A DNA stretch of 64,000 nt from JAFGOM01 sp964605795. GTDB lineage: Archaea; Halobacteriota; Methanomicrobia; Methanomicrobiales; Methanospirillaceae. The translations under genes were made by a program, and so were the position numbers. The stretch is from contig CAZSDZ010000002.1 of the NCBI GenBank assembly GCA_964605795.1, forward strand, positions 52,999 through 116,998, read 5' to 3'. The notes beneath the pieces were generated by a model. That model had not been told where the DNA came from. It saw only the letters and a list, made by a program, of their open reading frames with translations, and did not search any database. Shown one piece after another: positions 1-9,208 of this stretch. The first letter of the stretch is position 1; each line of letters opens with the position of its first letter.

Positions 1-1148
1 GTACGAACTATGATGTTATCGTTATCGGAGCCGGTCCGGTCGGGTGTGCAGCAGCACAAGCCTGTGCTGATAAAGGACTGAGCACTCTTATCATAGAAGA
101 ACATGGAACTATCGGCCAACCAGTTCAATGTGCCGGACTTTTGTCAGTCAGGGCATTTCAGGAATGCAGAACCGGTCCGGATTCCATACTGCATACCGTT
201 TCTGGGGCTCGAATCATATCAGGGGATAAAAAACTCTCGTTTCAGGCAGAAAAGACCAAAGCATATGTTGTGGATCGGATGCTTCTTGATCAGGAGATGG
301 AAAAAATAGCAGTTGCCGCCGGTTGTGATATCCTTGTCAAATCATATGCGAGAATGATCTCTTCCACCCTGGTGTATTGTTCCGGAGCCATGGGATCCCA
401 TACCTTCCAGGCAAACATTATCATCGCAGCAGATGGTCCGAAAAGTTCTATTGCACGGAGTCAAGGATTATCCCGCCCCCGAGCCGTATTAAGTGGTCTT
501 CAGTGCGATATCAGGCATGATATGGATCCCTCCTGTGTTGAGATATATCCCAACAGTTCTGATGATTTTTTTGGCTGGATTATTCCAACAGGACCGGGAA
601 GGGCACGAGCAGGGCTTGCCGGGCTGTCAGATGTTGCCAACCGTTTTCAGACCTTCATAAAACCGTATCAGCAGTCCTGTTCCCATTTTGTTGCAGGTGC
701 GATACCGATTGGAGTCATTCAGAGAACCTATGCCGATCATATGCTCATTACCGGAGATGCTGCAGGATTTGCCAAGCCAACATCAGGCGGGGGAATTTAT
801 ACCGGGGTCCGTTCTGCCCGCCATGCAGCAGATACTGCATTGTGGGCCTGTGAACAGGATCGTTTTGATGCTTTGGCATTATCCCGGTATGAAAGAAGCT
901 GGAAACATGATTTTGGGCGGGAACTCGCACTGGGATATCACTTGTTTACGTTGAGAAAACACATAAGTAAAAAAGATATCGATTGTTTCCTCAGATATGC
1001 ACAGAATGCATCCTTTCGTCGTTTAATTGTGGAATACGGAGATATGGATCGTCCTTCGCACCTCCTGAAAAAAATGGTATTTTCACCGGTGATTGCACAA
1101 ACTGCCGCCCGTTGTATCATCAGCCGGTTCCATCACCGTATCTCCTGA
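1..1148 (+). CDS. Geranylgeranyl reductase family FAD-dependent protein (5' end outside window)
   Basis: FAD-dependent reductase that in archaea saturates the geranylgeranyl chains of membrane ether lipids. The reading frame is open from base 3, so the start codon lies before the window; about 381 residues are visible. A dinucleotide-binding motif (VIGAGPVGCAAA) is almost at the visible N-terminus, followed by the family's QCAG segment, and a GDAAGFAKPTSGGGI motif near residue 255 that contacts FAD in this family. Few residues are probably missing. DGGGP synthase, which makes the substrate lipid, is encoded at 57 kb in the same window. The exact lipid substrate is inferred; other members of the family act on related prenyl groups. 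Confidence 0.85.
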   Translation, partial: TNYDVIVIGAGPVGCAAAQACADKGLSTLIIEEHGTIGQPVQCAGLLSVRAFQECRTGPDSILHTVSGARIISGDKKLSFQAEKTKAYVVDRMLLDQEMEKIAVAAGCDILVKSYARMISSTLVYCSGAMGSHTFQANIIIAADGPKSSIARSQGLSRPRAVLSGLQCDIRHDMDPSCVEIYPNSSDDFFGWIIPTGPGRARAGLAGLSDVANRFQTFIKPYQQSCSHFVAGAIPIGVIQRTYADHMLITGDAAGFAKPTSGGGIYTGVRSARHAADTALWACEQDRFDALALSRYERSWKHDFGRELALGYHLFTLRKHISKKDIDCFLRYAQNASFRRLIVEYGDMDRPSHLLKKMVFSPVIAQTAARCIISRFHHRIS

Positions 1149-1177
1149 TATCGTCCATATGATTATCTGATTGTATC

Positions 1178-1504
1178 GTGAGATATGGTATTATGACAAG
1201 CAGATTTGGAAGAGGATTTATTATCAACCTGACACACCTTGCAAGACAATTCCATCTTCCCCCGGAACAGGCATGGTACGGTGCACAGGATTTTATGGTT
1301 GGGATGATAATCCCGAACCATTTTGTTGGAACTGATGTTGAAGTACTTGCCAAAGAACTGAGACAAAAGGTGATGTGGCACCAGCCTGGTGGACCAGTTG
1401 ATAAAGAGATGTATTATACAGTCAGAAAACTCATTGACCGGCTCCTTGTTGCTATTGATACACACCTCGGAGTCCCGGACCCGGATATTGGTCAATTCCA
1501 GTAA
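1178..1504 (+). CDS. Conserved-looking hypothetical protein, about 105 aa
   Basis: A soluble protein I do not recognise, with no membrane segment and no cysteine motif. The frame opens with GTG at 1178 (108 aa); an ATG at 1193 gives 103 aa and begins MTSRFGRGF, which looks like a more natural N-terminus. Neither start has a clear Shine-Dalgarno site. The sequence has balanced composition, with hydrophobic, Trp-containing stretches (AWYGAQDF, VMWHQPGG) and an amphipathic C-terminal helix, so it is probably a real folded protein. It sits between the lipid reductase and gyrB, which has its own promoter just downstream. Confidence 0.6.
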   Translation: MRYGIMTSRFGRGFIINLTHLARQFHLPPEQAWYGAQDFMVGMIIPNHFVGTDVEVLAKELRQKVMWHQPGGPVDKEMYYTVRKLIDRLLVAIDTHLGVPDPDIGQFQ

Positions 1505-1542
1505 ATTTATCCCTTTTCAAACACTTTAAGAAAGAGTAAAAC

Positions 1543-1554
1543 CAATATATATGG
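1543..1554 (+). promoter_or_regulatory. TATA box of the gyrB-gyrA operon
   Basis: The sequence CAATATATATGG, preceded by an A-rich segment that could act as BRE, lies about 50 nt before the TTG start of gyrB. Transcription starting about 25 nt downstream would give a leader of roughly 26 nt that still contains the GGAGG site at 1588-1592. Confidence 0.6.
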
Positions 1555-1598
1555 GTATTATCCCTGTAAATACTCCTTTTTCTTTCTGGAGGTTAAGT

Positions 1599-3611
1599 TT
1601 GACGAAAGTGTATGATTCATCAAATATCAAGATTCTTACAGGTCTGACTCCGGTTCGGGAACGACCTGCAATGTACATCGGTTCTACCGATATCAGGGGA
1701 CTTCATCACCTGGTATACGAGGTAGTTGACAACTCAATTGATGAGGTTCTCGGCGGTCACTGTACAACGATATCTCTTTGTATCCACCCTGATGGTGAGA
1801 TAAGTATTGATGACAATGGGCGAGGTATTCCTGTTGATGCAATGAAAGAGAATGAAAATAAAAGTGCCCTGGAGACTGTTCTCACCGTATTGCATGCAGG
1901 GGGAAAATTTGACAAGGATTCATATCAGGTTTCCGGGGGCCTGCATGGTGTAGGTGTCTCGGTTGTCAATGCATTATCTGACCGGCTCGTTGCCCGGGTA
2001 TACAAACATGGATATGAATATAAGATGGAGTTCTCCCGGGGGGGAGTAGTCCAGGAGATGATTCGAAAAGAGGAGAGTCTTGATGATCTCGTTGCACGAT
2101 ACAAAATGCGTTATGGTTCGCTGCCCCATGAAAAGATAACAGATCGGGAAGATTTTTTATTTAGACACAGACAGGAACTATCTGGAACCTGTATTACCTT
2201 CCATCCAGATCCTCAAATTTTTGAGGTTACTGAATTTGATTATGATATCCTTGTTCACCGCATGCGGGAACTGGCTTTTTTAAACAGTGGGGTTACCATT
2301 ACCATTACCGATTACCGGTGTGAAGAGCCAGAAAACTGTAAAGAGACATTTTACTATGCCGGTGGGATAACCGATTTTGTACACTTTCTCAATAAGGATT
2401 CCCCGCCGGTACATGATTGTGTTATTGCCTTGCAAAAAAGTGAACCGGAACATAAGACAGAGGTTGAGATTGCTCTCCAGTATACTACTGCGTATTCAGA
2501 GAAGGTATTCTCCTTTGTAAACAGCGTCAATACGCGTGAAGGAGGAACCCATCTTGAAGGATTTCGCAGTGCCCTGACAAAGGCCATTAACAAGATGGCA
2601 AAGGAGAATAAGTTAATAAAAGACCAGAATATCTCCCTGAAAGGAGAAGACGTTCGAGAGGGCCTTACTGCCATTATCAATCTGAAGGTTCAGAACCCCC
2701 AGTTTGAAGGGCAGACGAAAATGAAACTTGGGAACAGCGAGATTAAGGGCATTGTAGACTCGATTGTATACCAGGAATTATGCATCTTTTTCGAAGAAAA
2801 TCCAAAAGTTTTACAGGCAATCACTGAAAAAGGGATATCGGCCCTGCAGGCACGTGAAGCCGCAAGAAAGGCAAAGGATCTTGCAAGAAGAAAGAACACT
2901 CTTGAATCGTCAGGTCTGCCAGGAAAACTGGCAGATTGTTCTGAACGTTCTCCTGAATTAAGTGAGATCTATATTGTAGAAGGAGATTCTGCAGGCGGAA
3001 GTGCGAAACAGGGAAGAGACAGGAAATTTCAGGCAATTCTCCCTCTTCGTGGAAAGATTCTGAATGTTGAGAAGGCATCGATTAATAAAATACTGAAAAA
3101 TAATGAGATTCAGGCACTTGTTTCAGCAATAGGCTGCGGTGTGAAAGAGAATTTTGATCCTGACAAGGCACGGTATCATCACATCATCATCATGACTGAT
3201 GCCGATATTGATGGTGCCCATATCAGTACCCTGCTTCTGACATTCTTTTACCGGTACATGATGGAGCTCATCGAGATGGGATACATCTACATTGCACAAC
3301 CACCTCTCTACCGGATTGCAAAGGGAAAACAGGAAGTCTATGCATACTCTGATGAGGAGATGAAGAAGATACGTGACGAGATGGGAGATAAAGGGGTCAA
3401 TATTCAGCGATACAAGGGTCTTGGAGAGATGAACGCAATTCAACTCTGGTCAACAACGATGGATCCAAAGACCCGGGTATTAAAACAGGTAAAGATAGAG
3501 GATGCAACGTACGCAAACGAGATCTTTGAGAAACTGATGGGTGATGATGTGAGTGCCAGAAAGGAATTCATTAAAAGGCACTGTAAGGAGGTGACAAACC
3601 TTGACATCTGA
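1599..3611 (+). CDS. gyrB: DNA gyrase subunit B
   Basis: ATPase subunit of DNA gyrase, which introduces negative supercoils together with GyrA. A GHKL ATPase domain (VDNSIDEV, DDNGRGIP, GLHGVGVSVVNALSD) is followed by the transducer and a TOPRIM domain with EGDSAGG and DADIDGAH metal-binding motifs; the C-terminus carries QRYKGLGEMNA. The frame is open from an ATG at 1551, but the TTG at 1599 is preferred: GGAGG lies 6 nt upstream and the product starts where the family usually starts, giving 670 aa. It overlaps gyrA by 11 nt. Gyrase in Euryarchaeota is held to be of bacterial origin; nothing in the base composition here looks recent. Confidence 0.96.
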   Translation: MTKVYDSSNIKILTGLTPVRERPAMYIGSTDIRGLHHLVYEVVDNSIDEVLGGHCTTISLCIHPDGEISIDDNGRGIPVDAMKENENKSALETVLTVLHAGGKFDKDSYQVSGGLHGVGVSVVNALSDRLVARVYKHGYEYKMEFSRGGVVQEMIRKEESLDDLVARYKMRYGSLPHEKITDREDFLFRHRQELSGTCITFHPDPQIFEVTEFDYDILVHRMRELAFLNSGVTITITDYRCEEPENCKETFYYAGGITDFVHFLNKDSPPVHDCVIALQKSEPEHKTEVEIALQYTTAYSEKVFSFVNSVNTREGGTHLEGFRSALTKAINKMAKENKLIKDQNISLKGEDVREGLTAIINLKVQNPQFEGQTKMKLGNSEIKGIVDSIVYQELCIFFEENPKVLQAITEKGISALQAREAARKAKDLARRKNTLESSGLPGKLADCSERSPELSEIYIVEGDSAGGSAKQGRDRKFQAILPLRGKILNVEKASINKILKNNEIQALVSAIGCGVKENFDPDKARYHHIIIMTDADIDGAHISTLLLTFFYRYMMELIEMGYIYIAQPPLYRIAKGKQEVYAYSDEEMKKIRDEMGDKGVNIQRYKGLGEMNAIQLWSTTMDPKTRVLKQVKIEDATYANEIFEKLMGDDVSARKEFIKRHCKEVTNLDI

Positions 3612-6099
3612 AGAGCAGACAGCACTCTTCACTCCGAAAGTCAGACCGATTAATATCGAAGAAGAGATGAAAATATCGTATATCAATTATGCGATGAGTG
3701 TCATCATCGGTCGTGCCATTCCTGATGTTCGTGACGGATTAAAACCGGTTCATCGACGTTCGCTCTTTGCCATGTGGGAGATGGGAAATACTCATGATAA
3801 ACCCTATAAAAAGAGTGCCCGTGTCGTCGGAGACGTAATGGGTAAGTATCATCCCCATGGTGATTCGGCAATTTATGATACCATCGTTAAGATGGCCCAG
3901 CCCTTCTCCTATCGGATGATGCTTGTGCAGGGTCAGGGGAACTTTGGTTCTATCGATGGCGATGCACCTGCTGCGATGCGATACACGGAGGTCCGTCTTT
4001 TTGAGCAGGCAGAATCACTGCTTGAAGATCTCGAGAAAGAGACCGTACCTTTCGTTCCCAATTTTGATGAATCACTCGAGGAACCATCTGTACTTCCTGC
4101 AAAAATTCCCAATCTGCTCGTAAACGGTTCTGATGGTATTGCAGTCGGGATGGCAACAAAGATGCCCCCTCACAATATCGGTGAGGTCTGCGAGGCAATC
4201 AGTCATTATATACAACACCCGGAAGTGACTGCTCTCGAACTCATGTCAGTTATCCCCGGACCTGATTTTCCCACCGGCGGGGTAATCATGGGGACAGACG
4301 GGATCAAAAGTGCCTACCTGACGGGATATGGAAAAGTCATTATTCGCGGGGTGGCTGATATCGATGATGAATCAACAAAACGGGATCATATCATTATCAC
4401 TGAGATTCCATACCAGGTCAATAAAGCACGCTTAATTGAGCATATTGCAGATCTCGTTCGGGAAAAGAAGATTGAAGGAATATCTGATATCAGGGATGAA
4501 TCAGATAAAGAGGGACTTCGCATTGTTATCGATCTCAAGAAAGGAACACAGGGTCAATTGATCCTGAATCATCTCTATAAACATACTGCCCTTGAGAGCA
4601 CCTTTGGAATCATAAATCTTGCCATTGTCGATAACCAGCCGAAAGTACTGGGCCTTATCGGGTTAATTGAAGAGTTTGTCAAGCACCGGGTATTGGTCAT
4701 CACGAGAAGAAGTGAATATGACAAGAAAAAAGCAGAAGAACGTGTTCATATTCTTCGCGGGTTACTTCATGCCATCGATAATATTGATGAAGTGATAGCC
4801 ACCATCCGGGCATCAAAGACGGCAGATGATGCAAGAGAAGCACTTATCCAAAAATTTGATCTTGATGCGGAACAGGCCGGGGCGATTCTTCAGATGCAGC
4901 TTCGTCGCCTTGCTGCGCTTGAGAAACAGAAACTTGTTGATGAGAAGAGTACGCTTGAGGATCGAATCAGGGAACTGATTGAACTTCTCTCTTCTGATGT
5001 AAGGATAAAGGCTACGATATCTCAGGAACTTTCCGAGATAGCAACGAAGTTTAAAAGTCCACGCCGGACACAGATTACACAAACGCTTGACTCAATCGAG
5101 AAAGCAGATCTCTTTCCAGATAAACCAGTTCTTGTCTGCATTACTCATCATAATTACGTCAAGCATATCGATCTCTCATCCTACCGAATTCAGGGAAGGG
5201 GTGGGCGGGGAGTGACCGGTATGACGATGCGTGACGGAGATTATGTTGAACAGGTCTTTGTTGCAAATCTTCATGATTACCTGCTCTGTTTTACCTCAAC
5301 CGGGAGGGCATACTGGTTAAAGGTATGGGATATTCCTGAAGGAAGCAGACAGAGCAGGGGGAAAGCAATCGTAAATCTCCTTAATCTCCAGGATGAGGAA
5401 CGGATAACAGCGGTAATACCAGTCAGGGAATTTGCAGATGATAAGTTCTTCCTCTTCTCAACAGAACGGGGAATGGTCATCAAAATCCCACAGGATGAGT
5501 TTGCCCGTCCGCGGTCCAGCGGCGTGAATGCCATCACGCTCCGTGAGAACGATGCCCTCGTCAACGTAATGGTTACCGACCGGGATACCGAGATAATTCT
5601 TACCACCCGGGACGGACAGAGTCTGCGATTCCATGAAGAACAGATCCCAATCAGGCACAGGAATGCCCTTGGTGTCATCGGTATCCGGATGCGGGGCGAT
5701 GATATCGTTCGTGGTGTTACTGCCATCCTACCCGGCCAGATGCTTCTTACGATAACCGAACGCGGATACGGCAAAAGAACAGACTTTGACGAGTTTAGGG
5801 GACACGGCAGGGGGACCATGGGGGTCAGGAACATAAACGTCGGGCCACTCACCGGTGGTGTTATTACCACGATGGGTATCATGCAGGATGAAGAGATCAT
5901 TATCATGAGTGCAGAAGGGAATGTGGTCAGGATGAGAGCTGATAAGATCTCTATTCAGCGAAGAAGCACCCGTGGAGTCAGGATGATGGGGTTGCGGGAA
6001 GGTGACCGTGTTGTCGGCCTCACTCCGGTCTCTTCGGAACAGGAAGAGGAGTCAGAGTCTGATATCCAGACTGAGTTATTAAACGAGGATGAAGAGTAA
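3601..6099 (+). CDS. gyrA: DNA gyrase subunit A
   Basis: DNA breakage-reunion subunit of gyrase, 832 aa and full length. The N-terminal half carries the active-site tyrosine in RYTEVRLF (about residue 126). The C-terminal beta-pinwheel contains a GyrA-box-like QGRGGRG near residue 530, the feature that separates gyrase from topoisomerase IV and lets DNA wrap. Translation starts at TTG 3601 behind a very strong AAGGAGGTGA site, inside the last codons of gyrB, so the two are translationally coupled. The C-terminal tail is acidic, rich in Glu and Asp. A run of seven T at 6146-6152 probably helps end the transcript. Confidence 0.96.
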   Translation: MTSEEQTALFTPKVRPINIEEEMKISYINYAMSVIIGRAIPDVRDGLKPVHRRSLFAMWEMGNTHDKPYKKSARVVGDVMGKYHPHGDSAIYDTIVKMAQPFSYRMMLVQGQGNFGSIDGDAPAAMRYTEVRLFEQAESLLEDLEKETVPFVPNFDESLEEPSVLPAKIPNLLVNGSDGIAVGMATKMPPHNIGEVCEAISHYIQHPEVTALELMSVIPGPDFPTGGVIMGTDGIKSAYLTGYGKVIIRGVADIDDESTKRDHIIITEIPYQVNKARLIEHIADLVREKKIEGISDIRDESDKEGLRIVIDLKKGTQGQLILNHLYKHTALESTFGIINLAIVDNQPKVLGLIGLIEEFVKHRVLVITRRSEYDKKKAEERVHILRGLLHAIDNIDEVIATIRASKTADDAREALIQKFDLDAEQAGAILQMQLRRLAALEKQKLVDEKSTLEDRIRELIELLSSDVRIKATISQELSEIATKFKSPRRTQITQTLDSIEKADLFPDKPVLVCITHHNYVKHIDLSSYRIQGRGGRGVTGMTMRDGDYVEQVFVANLHDYLLCFTSTGRAYWLKVWDIPEGSRQSRGKAIVNLLNLQDEERITAVIPVREFADDKFFLFSTERGMVIKIPQDEFARPRSSGVNAITLRENDALVNVMVTDRDTEIILTTRDGQSLRFHEEQIPIRHRNALGVIGIRMRGDDIVRGVTAILPGQMLLTITERGYGKRTDFDEFRGHGRGTMGVRNINVGPLTGGVITTMGIMQDEEIIIMSAEGNVVRMRADKISIQRRSTRGVRMMGLREGDRVVGLTPVSSEQEEESESDIQTELLNEDEE

Positions 6100-6256
6100 C
6101 TCTTCTTTTTATGGGAAGAAACGAATATAATTGCCCGATACTAAATTTTTTTGCATAGATAATGTAATTACAGAGATGAGATTATGGAAAACCGGCGTAT
6201 TTGCTCTTTCTTTTTTTAGGATAACCGATCTTTGATGCCGGTATTTTGAAGGTGCA

Positions 6257-7216
6257 TTATGAATCAGGGTAGAAACTATGGAGTTCTTTCCCGATCCTGA
6301 TGATAAAATCCCTGCCAAAGGGTCCTGTCTCAACAATATGCAGGTACGAAAGAAGGGTTTTAGTAGATTCATCCAATAGAGCGGCAGCGCCAAGTGCAAC
6401 TGCAGCTACGGTATCAGTATCGCCGCCAAGAAGAATCGCCTGGCGAAGCATCTCTTTTATATCGGGACCGTAATGTATAACCAGAGAGAGAACTGCCAGA
6501 AGAAATGGTAGTGATTCCTGGTATGGTATCCCATCCTTTCGATACCGGTCTCCAAGAATTTGTTCCGGGGAGAATGTATCTGATACCGCAAGATTGCACA
6601 TGTGCTCCAAAATATCAGATGGAATTTGATCCCCCACAGTACTGATGATATACGGAATTACCCGGTAGTACGGGGCATTTTTATAGTACAGGCAATGGGC
6701 AAGAACTGCAATACAACATGATGCAGCTATTGCATGGGGGTGGCCATGAGTCGTTACGGCATTCGTGGTTGCATGCTGCAGTACATCAGATTTTTTTTTG
6801 TACAAACCAATGGGGAGAGCCCGCATGGCAGCTCCATCAGAGAACCTCCCTTTCCTCATCTTTTCGGGTAAGGAATTACAAAATGCCTGGTAATCGGTTC
6901 CTGCATGAAGCTGATGATATGTCTGGGAAGAATACCCCTGTCGTGGATCACGGTGGTAGGCTCTCATAAAAAATGTCGCAAGGTTTTCCCGGGAAAAGGG
7001 AAGGCCGGATATCATCAGTTCGGCTATCGCAAGTGTCATCTGGGTATCATCGGTATAAGGGGGCCGAACAGAATCAGGTCTGAAACCGGGGTAACGATCC
7101 AGGTGGGCTGCGATCCAGTCCCGGGAATAGTTTTCAAATACACTTCCTGCGATATCACCGATAGCTACTCCAAGCAGCATTCTCTGGGCTCTGTTAAAGG
7201 ATGGTATTTCCTGCAT
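6257..7216 (-). CDS. ADP-ribosylglycohydrolase family protein
   Basis: Predicted hydrolase that removes ADP-ribose from proteins or small molecules (DraG/ARH family), 319 aa. The metal-binding signatures are present: a TDDTQMTLAIAE segment near residue 60 and GGDTDTVAAVALGA near residue 275. The frame continues upstream to 7393, but the ATG at 7216 is chosen because the family motif LLGVAIGDIAGS follows about 10 residues later and because it overlaps the previous gene's stop as TGATG. It is the last gene of a minus-strand group with an AN1 zinc finger protein, a DUF1848 protein and an acetyltransferase. The substrate cannot be told from sequence. Confidence 0.88.
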   Translation of the reverse strand: MQEIPSFNRAQRMLLGVAIGDIAGSVFENYSRDWIAAHLDRYPGFRPDSVRPPYTDDTQMTLAIAELMISGLPFSRENLATFFMRAYHRDPRQGYSSQTYHQLHAGTDYQAFCNSLPEKMRKGRFSDGAAMRALPIGLYKKKSDVLQHATTNAVTTHGHPHAIAASCCIAVLAHCLYYKNAPYYRVIPYIISTVGDQIPSDILEHMCNLAVSDTFSPEQILGDRYRKDGIPYQESLPFLLAVLSLVIHYGPDIKEMLRQAILLGGDTDTVAAVALGAAALLDESTKTLLSYLHIVETGPFGRDFIIRIGKELHSFYPDS

Positions 7217-7521
7217 CACAATCCCATGAAGAACAGGTATTTTCCGGTTATCAGTCCTACAACAAGACCAATGGCAAAAGAGAGACAGGCATACAGGATA
7301 CAAGAATCTCTTTTTATCAGTGTACTCCGAACATGGATGTTTTCTCTGGTACCCTTCTTCTTTAGACGGGACTGTGGAGTGGACTGCCTCCATGTCTGTA
7401 TCCCGGTGCAGTCATGAACAAAAGGAAGGCGATGATCCGGGCAGAACGTTTTGTTACAGTACGAACAGGTAAAGGCAGACGAGTACGAGAGATCCTTTCC
7501 GCAAAAATCACATTTCTGCAT
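7216..7521 (-). CDS. AN1-type zinc finger protein with one C-terminal membrane helix
   Basis: Small protein of about 101 aa. The N-terminal 40 residues hold an AN1-type zinc finger (CDFCGKD, CSYCNKTFC, then DHRLPFVHDC), followed by a basic linker and one hydrophobic helix (YACLSFAIGLVVGLITG) near the C-terminus, so the finger would be anchored at the cytoplasmic face of the membrane. I start it at ATG 7521; an in-frame ATG at 7530 is possible. It overlaps the DUF1848 gene upstream by 14 nt and touches the ADP-ribosylglycohydrolase downstream, so the three are co-transcribed. The function of archaeal AN1-membrane proteins is unknown to me. Confidence 0.75.
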   Translation of the reverse strand: MQKCDFCGKDLSYSSAFTCSYCNKTFCPDHRLPFVHDCTGIQTWRQSTPQSRLKKKGTRENIHVRSTLIKRDSCILYACLSFAIGLVVGLITGKYLFFMGL

Positions 7522-8557
7522 TGAGATCATGTTTCATCTGTATTGATATAGAATTGATGAATTCCGGCACTATCGAGGGAAGATCGATACCTCTCTTTAA
7601 TGCATCCTGATGAGCAAGATACCGGCTTTGGACAACTCTTTCATTCCGATTTGCATAACAGTAGGTACATAGGTGCATACAGGTAGAATACTGGCCGATA
7701 TCTTTTGCTTTGATGCAGGAGCACAAAGCACGCTGACCAGGATCTTTCTTTCGGTTTCTGTCAAGGTATGCACAGAGTCCGGTATCATCGTGACAGATTC
7801 GGATAAGATGATCTGCATCGATGCATCGTGCTTTCTTTATCCCGAATGACGAATAATCATATTTTTCTCCACAGGCAAGAACAGGAATCTTCCATTGGTT
7901 CTCTAAAGAGAAAAGACCCTGCGAAACGGCGTCTCGTTCCAATTGCGTACCTTCCCGTATTAGATAATCAGAAAATCGGGTATTTCTCTTATTAAGATGC
8001 TTATAGCGGTTAATCTGAACGAAACTGAATATCATCCTTGATACATACGGGGTAACGAGAGACCCAATCTCTTCTATTCGCCTGAGTGCTTCATGGGGCT
8101 GCAGATTGTCAGTGATTATGATGGGATCATACCGCCATATGATCTGTTCTTTTGAGAGATGTTTACTTACATCAATGAGTGACTGGATTCGAAAAGACAA
8201 GGATGGGAGATTTGGTTCAAATGATTCGGGTTCATAATTGTTCAGGGTAACCAGAACAAGAATATAATATCCCATCTCCTGAAGAAATGGGAGATACGGA
8301 ATCAAGGGTGCAGGATTTTTTGTCCAGAATACAATGATACGAGCGGCATCGAAGTGTACAATCTGTTTCTGTGTTCTTTTATATGGATTCGTCCAGGTAA
8401 TGAACCCTTTCTGTATTCTTTCAATGAACCAGTCCATGTACCATGCCGGGATATCGGTTGCTCGGCTTGCAGAGATGATGACCGGATGAATTTCAGTTAT
8501 AACACCTACATTCTGATTGGCTCTGGATATCTCTTCATTTAATAACGTTGTCTGCAT
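7508..8557 (-). CDS. DUF1848 family protein
   Basis: A family of unknown function, 349 aa. The N-terminus has the characteristic VIISASRATDIPAWY and, after a TIM-barrel-like middle part, the C-terminus carries a cysteine-rich segment (CSCIKAKDIGQYSTC, then CTYCYA) that looks like an iron-sulfur or metal site. I chose ATG 8557, which has AGGA 5 nt upstream and a 23-nt overlap with the acetyltransferase gene; the frame is open further upstream, to 8635, without a better site. The cysteine arrangement recalls radical SAM or spore-photoproduct-lyase-like proteins, but the canonical CxxxCxxC is not visible, so I leave the function open. Confidence 0.82.
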   Translation of the reverse strand: MQTTLLNEEISRANQNVGVITEIHPVIISASRATDIPAWYMDWFIERIQKGFITWTNPYKRTQKQIVHFDAARIIVFWTKNPAPLIPYLPFLQEMGYYILVLVTLNNYEPESFEPNLPSLSFRIQSLIDVSKHLSKEQIIWRYDPIIITDNLQPHEALRRIEEIGSLVTPYVSRMIFSFVQINRYKHLNKRNTRFSDYLIREGTQLERDAVSQGLFSLENQWKIPVLACGEKYDYSSFGIKKARCIDADHLIRICHDDTGLCAYLDRNRKKDPGQRALCSCIKAKDIGQYSTCMHLCTYCYANRNERVVQSRYLAHQDALKRGIDLPSIVPEFINSISIQMKHDLNAEM

Positions 8558-8993
8558 GGGAATCCTGTTTTTTGGGTTGAGGGAGTCTTCCTTCAAAGCG
8601 CATCGGAGTATATCCTCCCATGCGTGCAAATCCAAATTTCCGGTAAAAAAACTCGGTCTCAGGTGCTGCGATAAGACCTATCCAGTCAATACCTGTCTCA
8701 TAACACGAGCTGAGTAACCTCTCAATAATTGCGGCTCCAATTCCCTGCCCCCGTGCAGTACTGGTGACGAATATATCCTGCAGGTATGCATCAGAGACAC
8801 CATCAGAGATTAACCTGCCCATCCCGATGATCTCTCCTTCTCTCTTTGCCACGAGAAAGAGGTAACTGGAGGTGATGATATTCTCAATACACCGGGAGTC
8901 CCATGACCGGTCCCACCAGCCTGCTTCCACATATAAAAGTACAACTGGCTCCGTGTCAGTAACAAAAGCCTGCTCAATGGTAATTGTGTTCAT
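8535..8993 (-). CDS. GNAT family N-acetyltransferase
   Basis: Acetyl-CoA-dependent N-acetyltransferase of 152 aa with the GNAT core. The pyrophosphate-binding loop is ARGQGIGAAIIERLL near residue 82 and the C-terminal FYRKFGFARMGGY is typical of this fold. The acceptor is unknown. It begins the minus-strand group that runs to the ADP-ribosylglycohydrolase. No Shine-Dalgarno site precedes the ATG, and a TATA-like box about 27 nt upstream suggests a leaderless transcript. Confidence 0.88.
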   Translation of the reverse strand: MNTITIEQAFVTDTEPVVLLYVEAGWWDRSWDSRCIENIITSSYLFLVAKREGEIIGMGRLISDGVSDAYLQDIFVTSTARGQGIGAAIIERLLSSCYETGIDWIGLIAAPETEFFYRKFGFARMGGYTPMRFEGRLPQPKKQDSHADNVIK

Positions 8994-9013
8994 TATAGTA
9001 CGGGTTTTATTGG

Positions 9014-9026
9014 ATTTAATAAAAAT
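9014..9026 (-). promoter_or_regulatory. Probable TATA box for the GNAT/DUF1848/AN1/ADP-ribosylglycohydrolase group
   Basis: On the minus strand the sequence ATTTTTATTAAAT is centred about 27 nt before the acetyltransferase ATG at 8993. This is the spacing expected for a transcript that starts at or next to the start codon. Confidence 0.45.
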
Positions 9027-9208
9027 TTGAGGGCAATATTGTTTAGCGATACATTTGGGTATAAATATTTTGATTCACGGGAATAGGGATCTCTGTTTAT
9101 CTCCTCTATGGAATGGTTAGTATACTTCAGGTATATTTTTCCCGATTTATCTATAGTCATGAGCCGTGCAAATGAATACACACTCAGATCAATAGTATAC
9201 ATGATCGT

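Noticed and set aside
5277..5906. 209-codon minus-strand frame inside gyrA
   Set aside because: It is an antisense shadow of gyrA: composition is Ser/Arg-rich, there is no ribosome-binding site, and gyrA is a certain gene.
7217..7393. 59-residue N-terminal extension of the ADP-ribosylglycohydrolase
   Set aside because: It is out-of-frame coding sequence of the AN1 finger gene; the family starts near ATG 7216, which is coupled to the upstream stop.
6905..7417. 170-codon plus-strand frame
   Set aside because: Antisense to the ADP-ribosylglycohydrolase and AN1 finger genes, both of which have recognisable domains.
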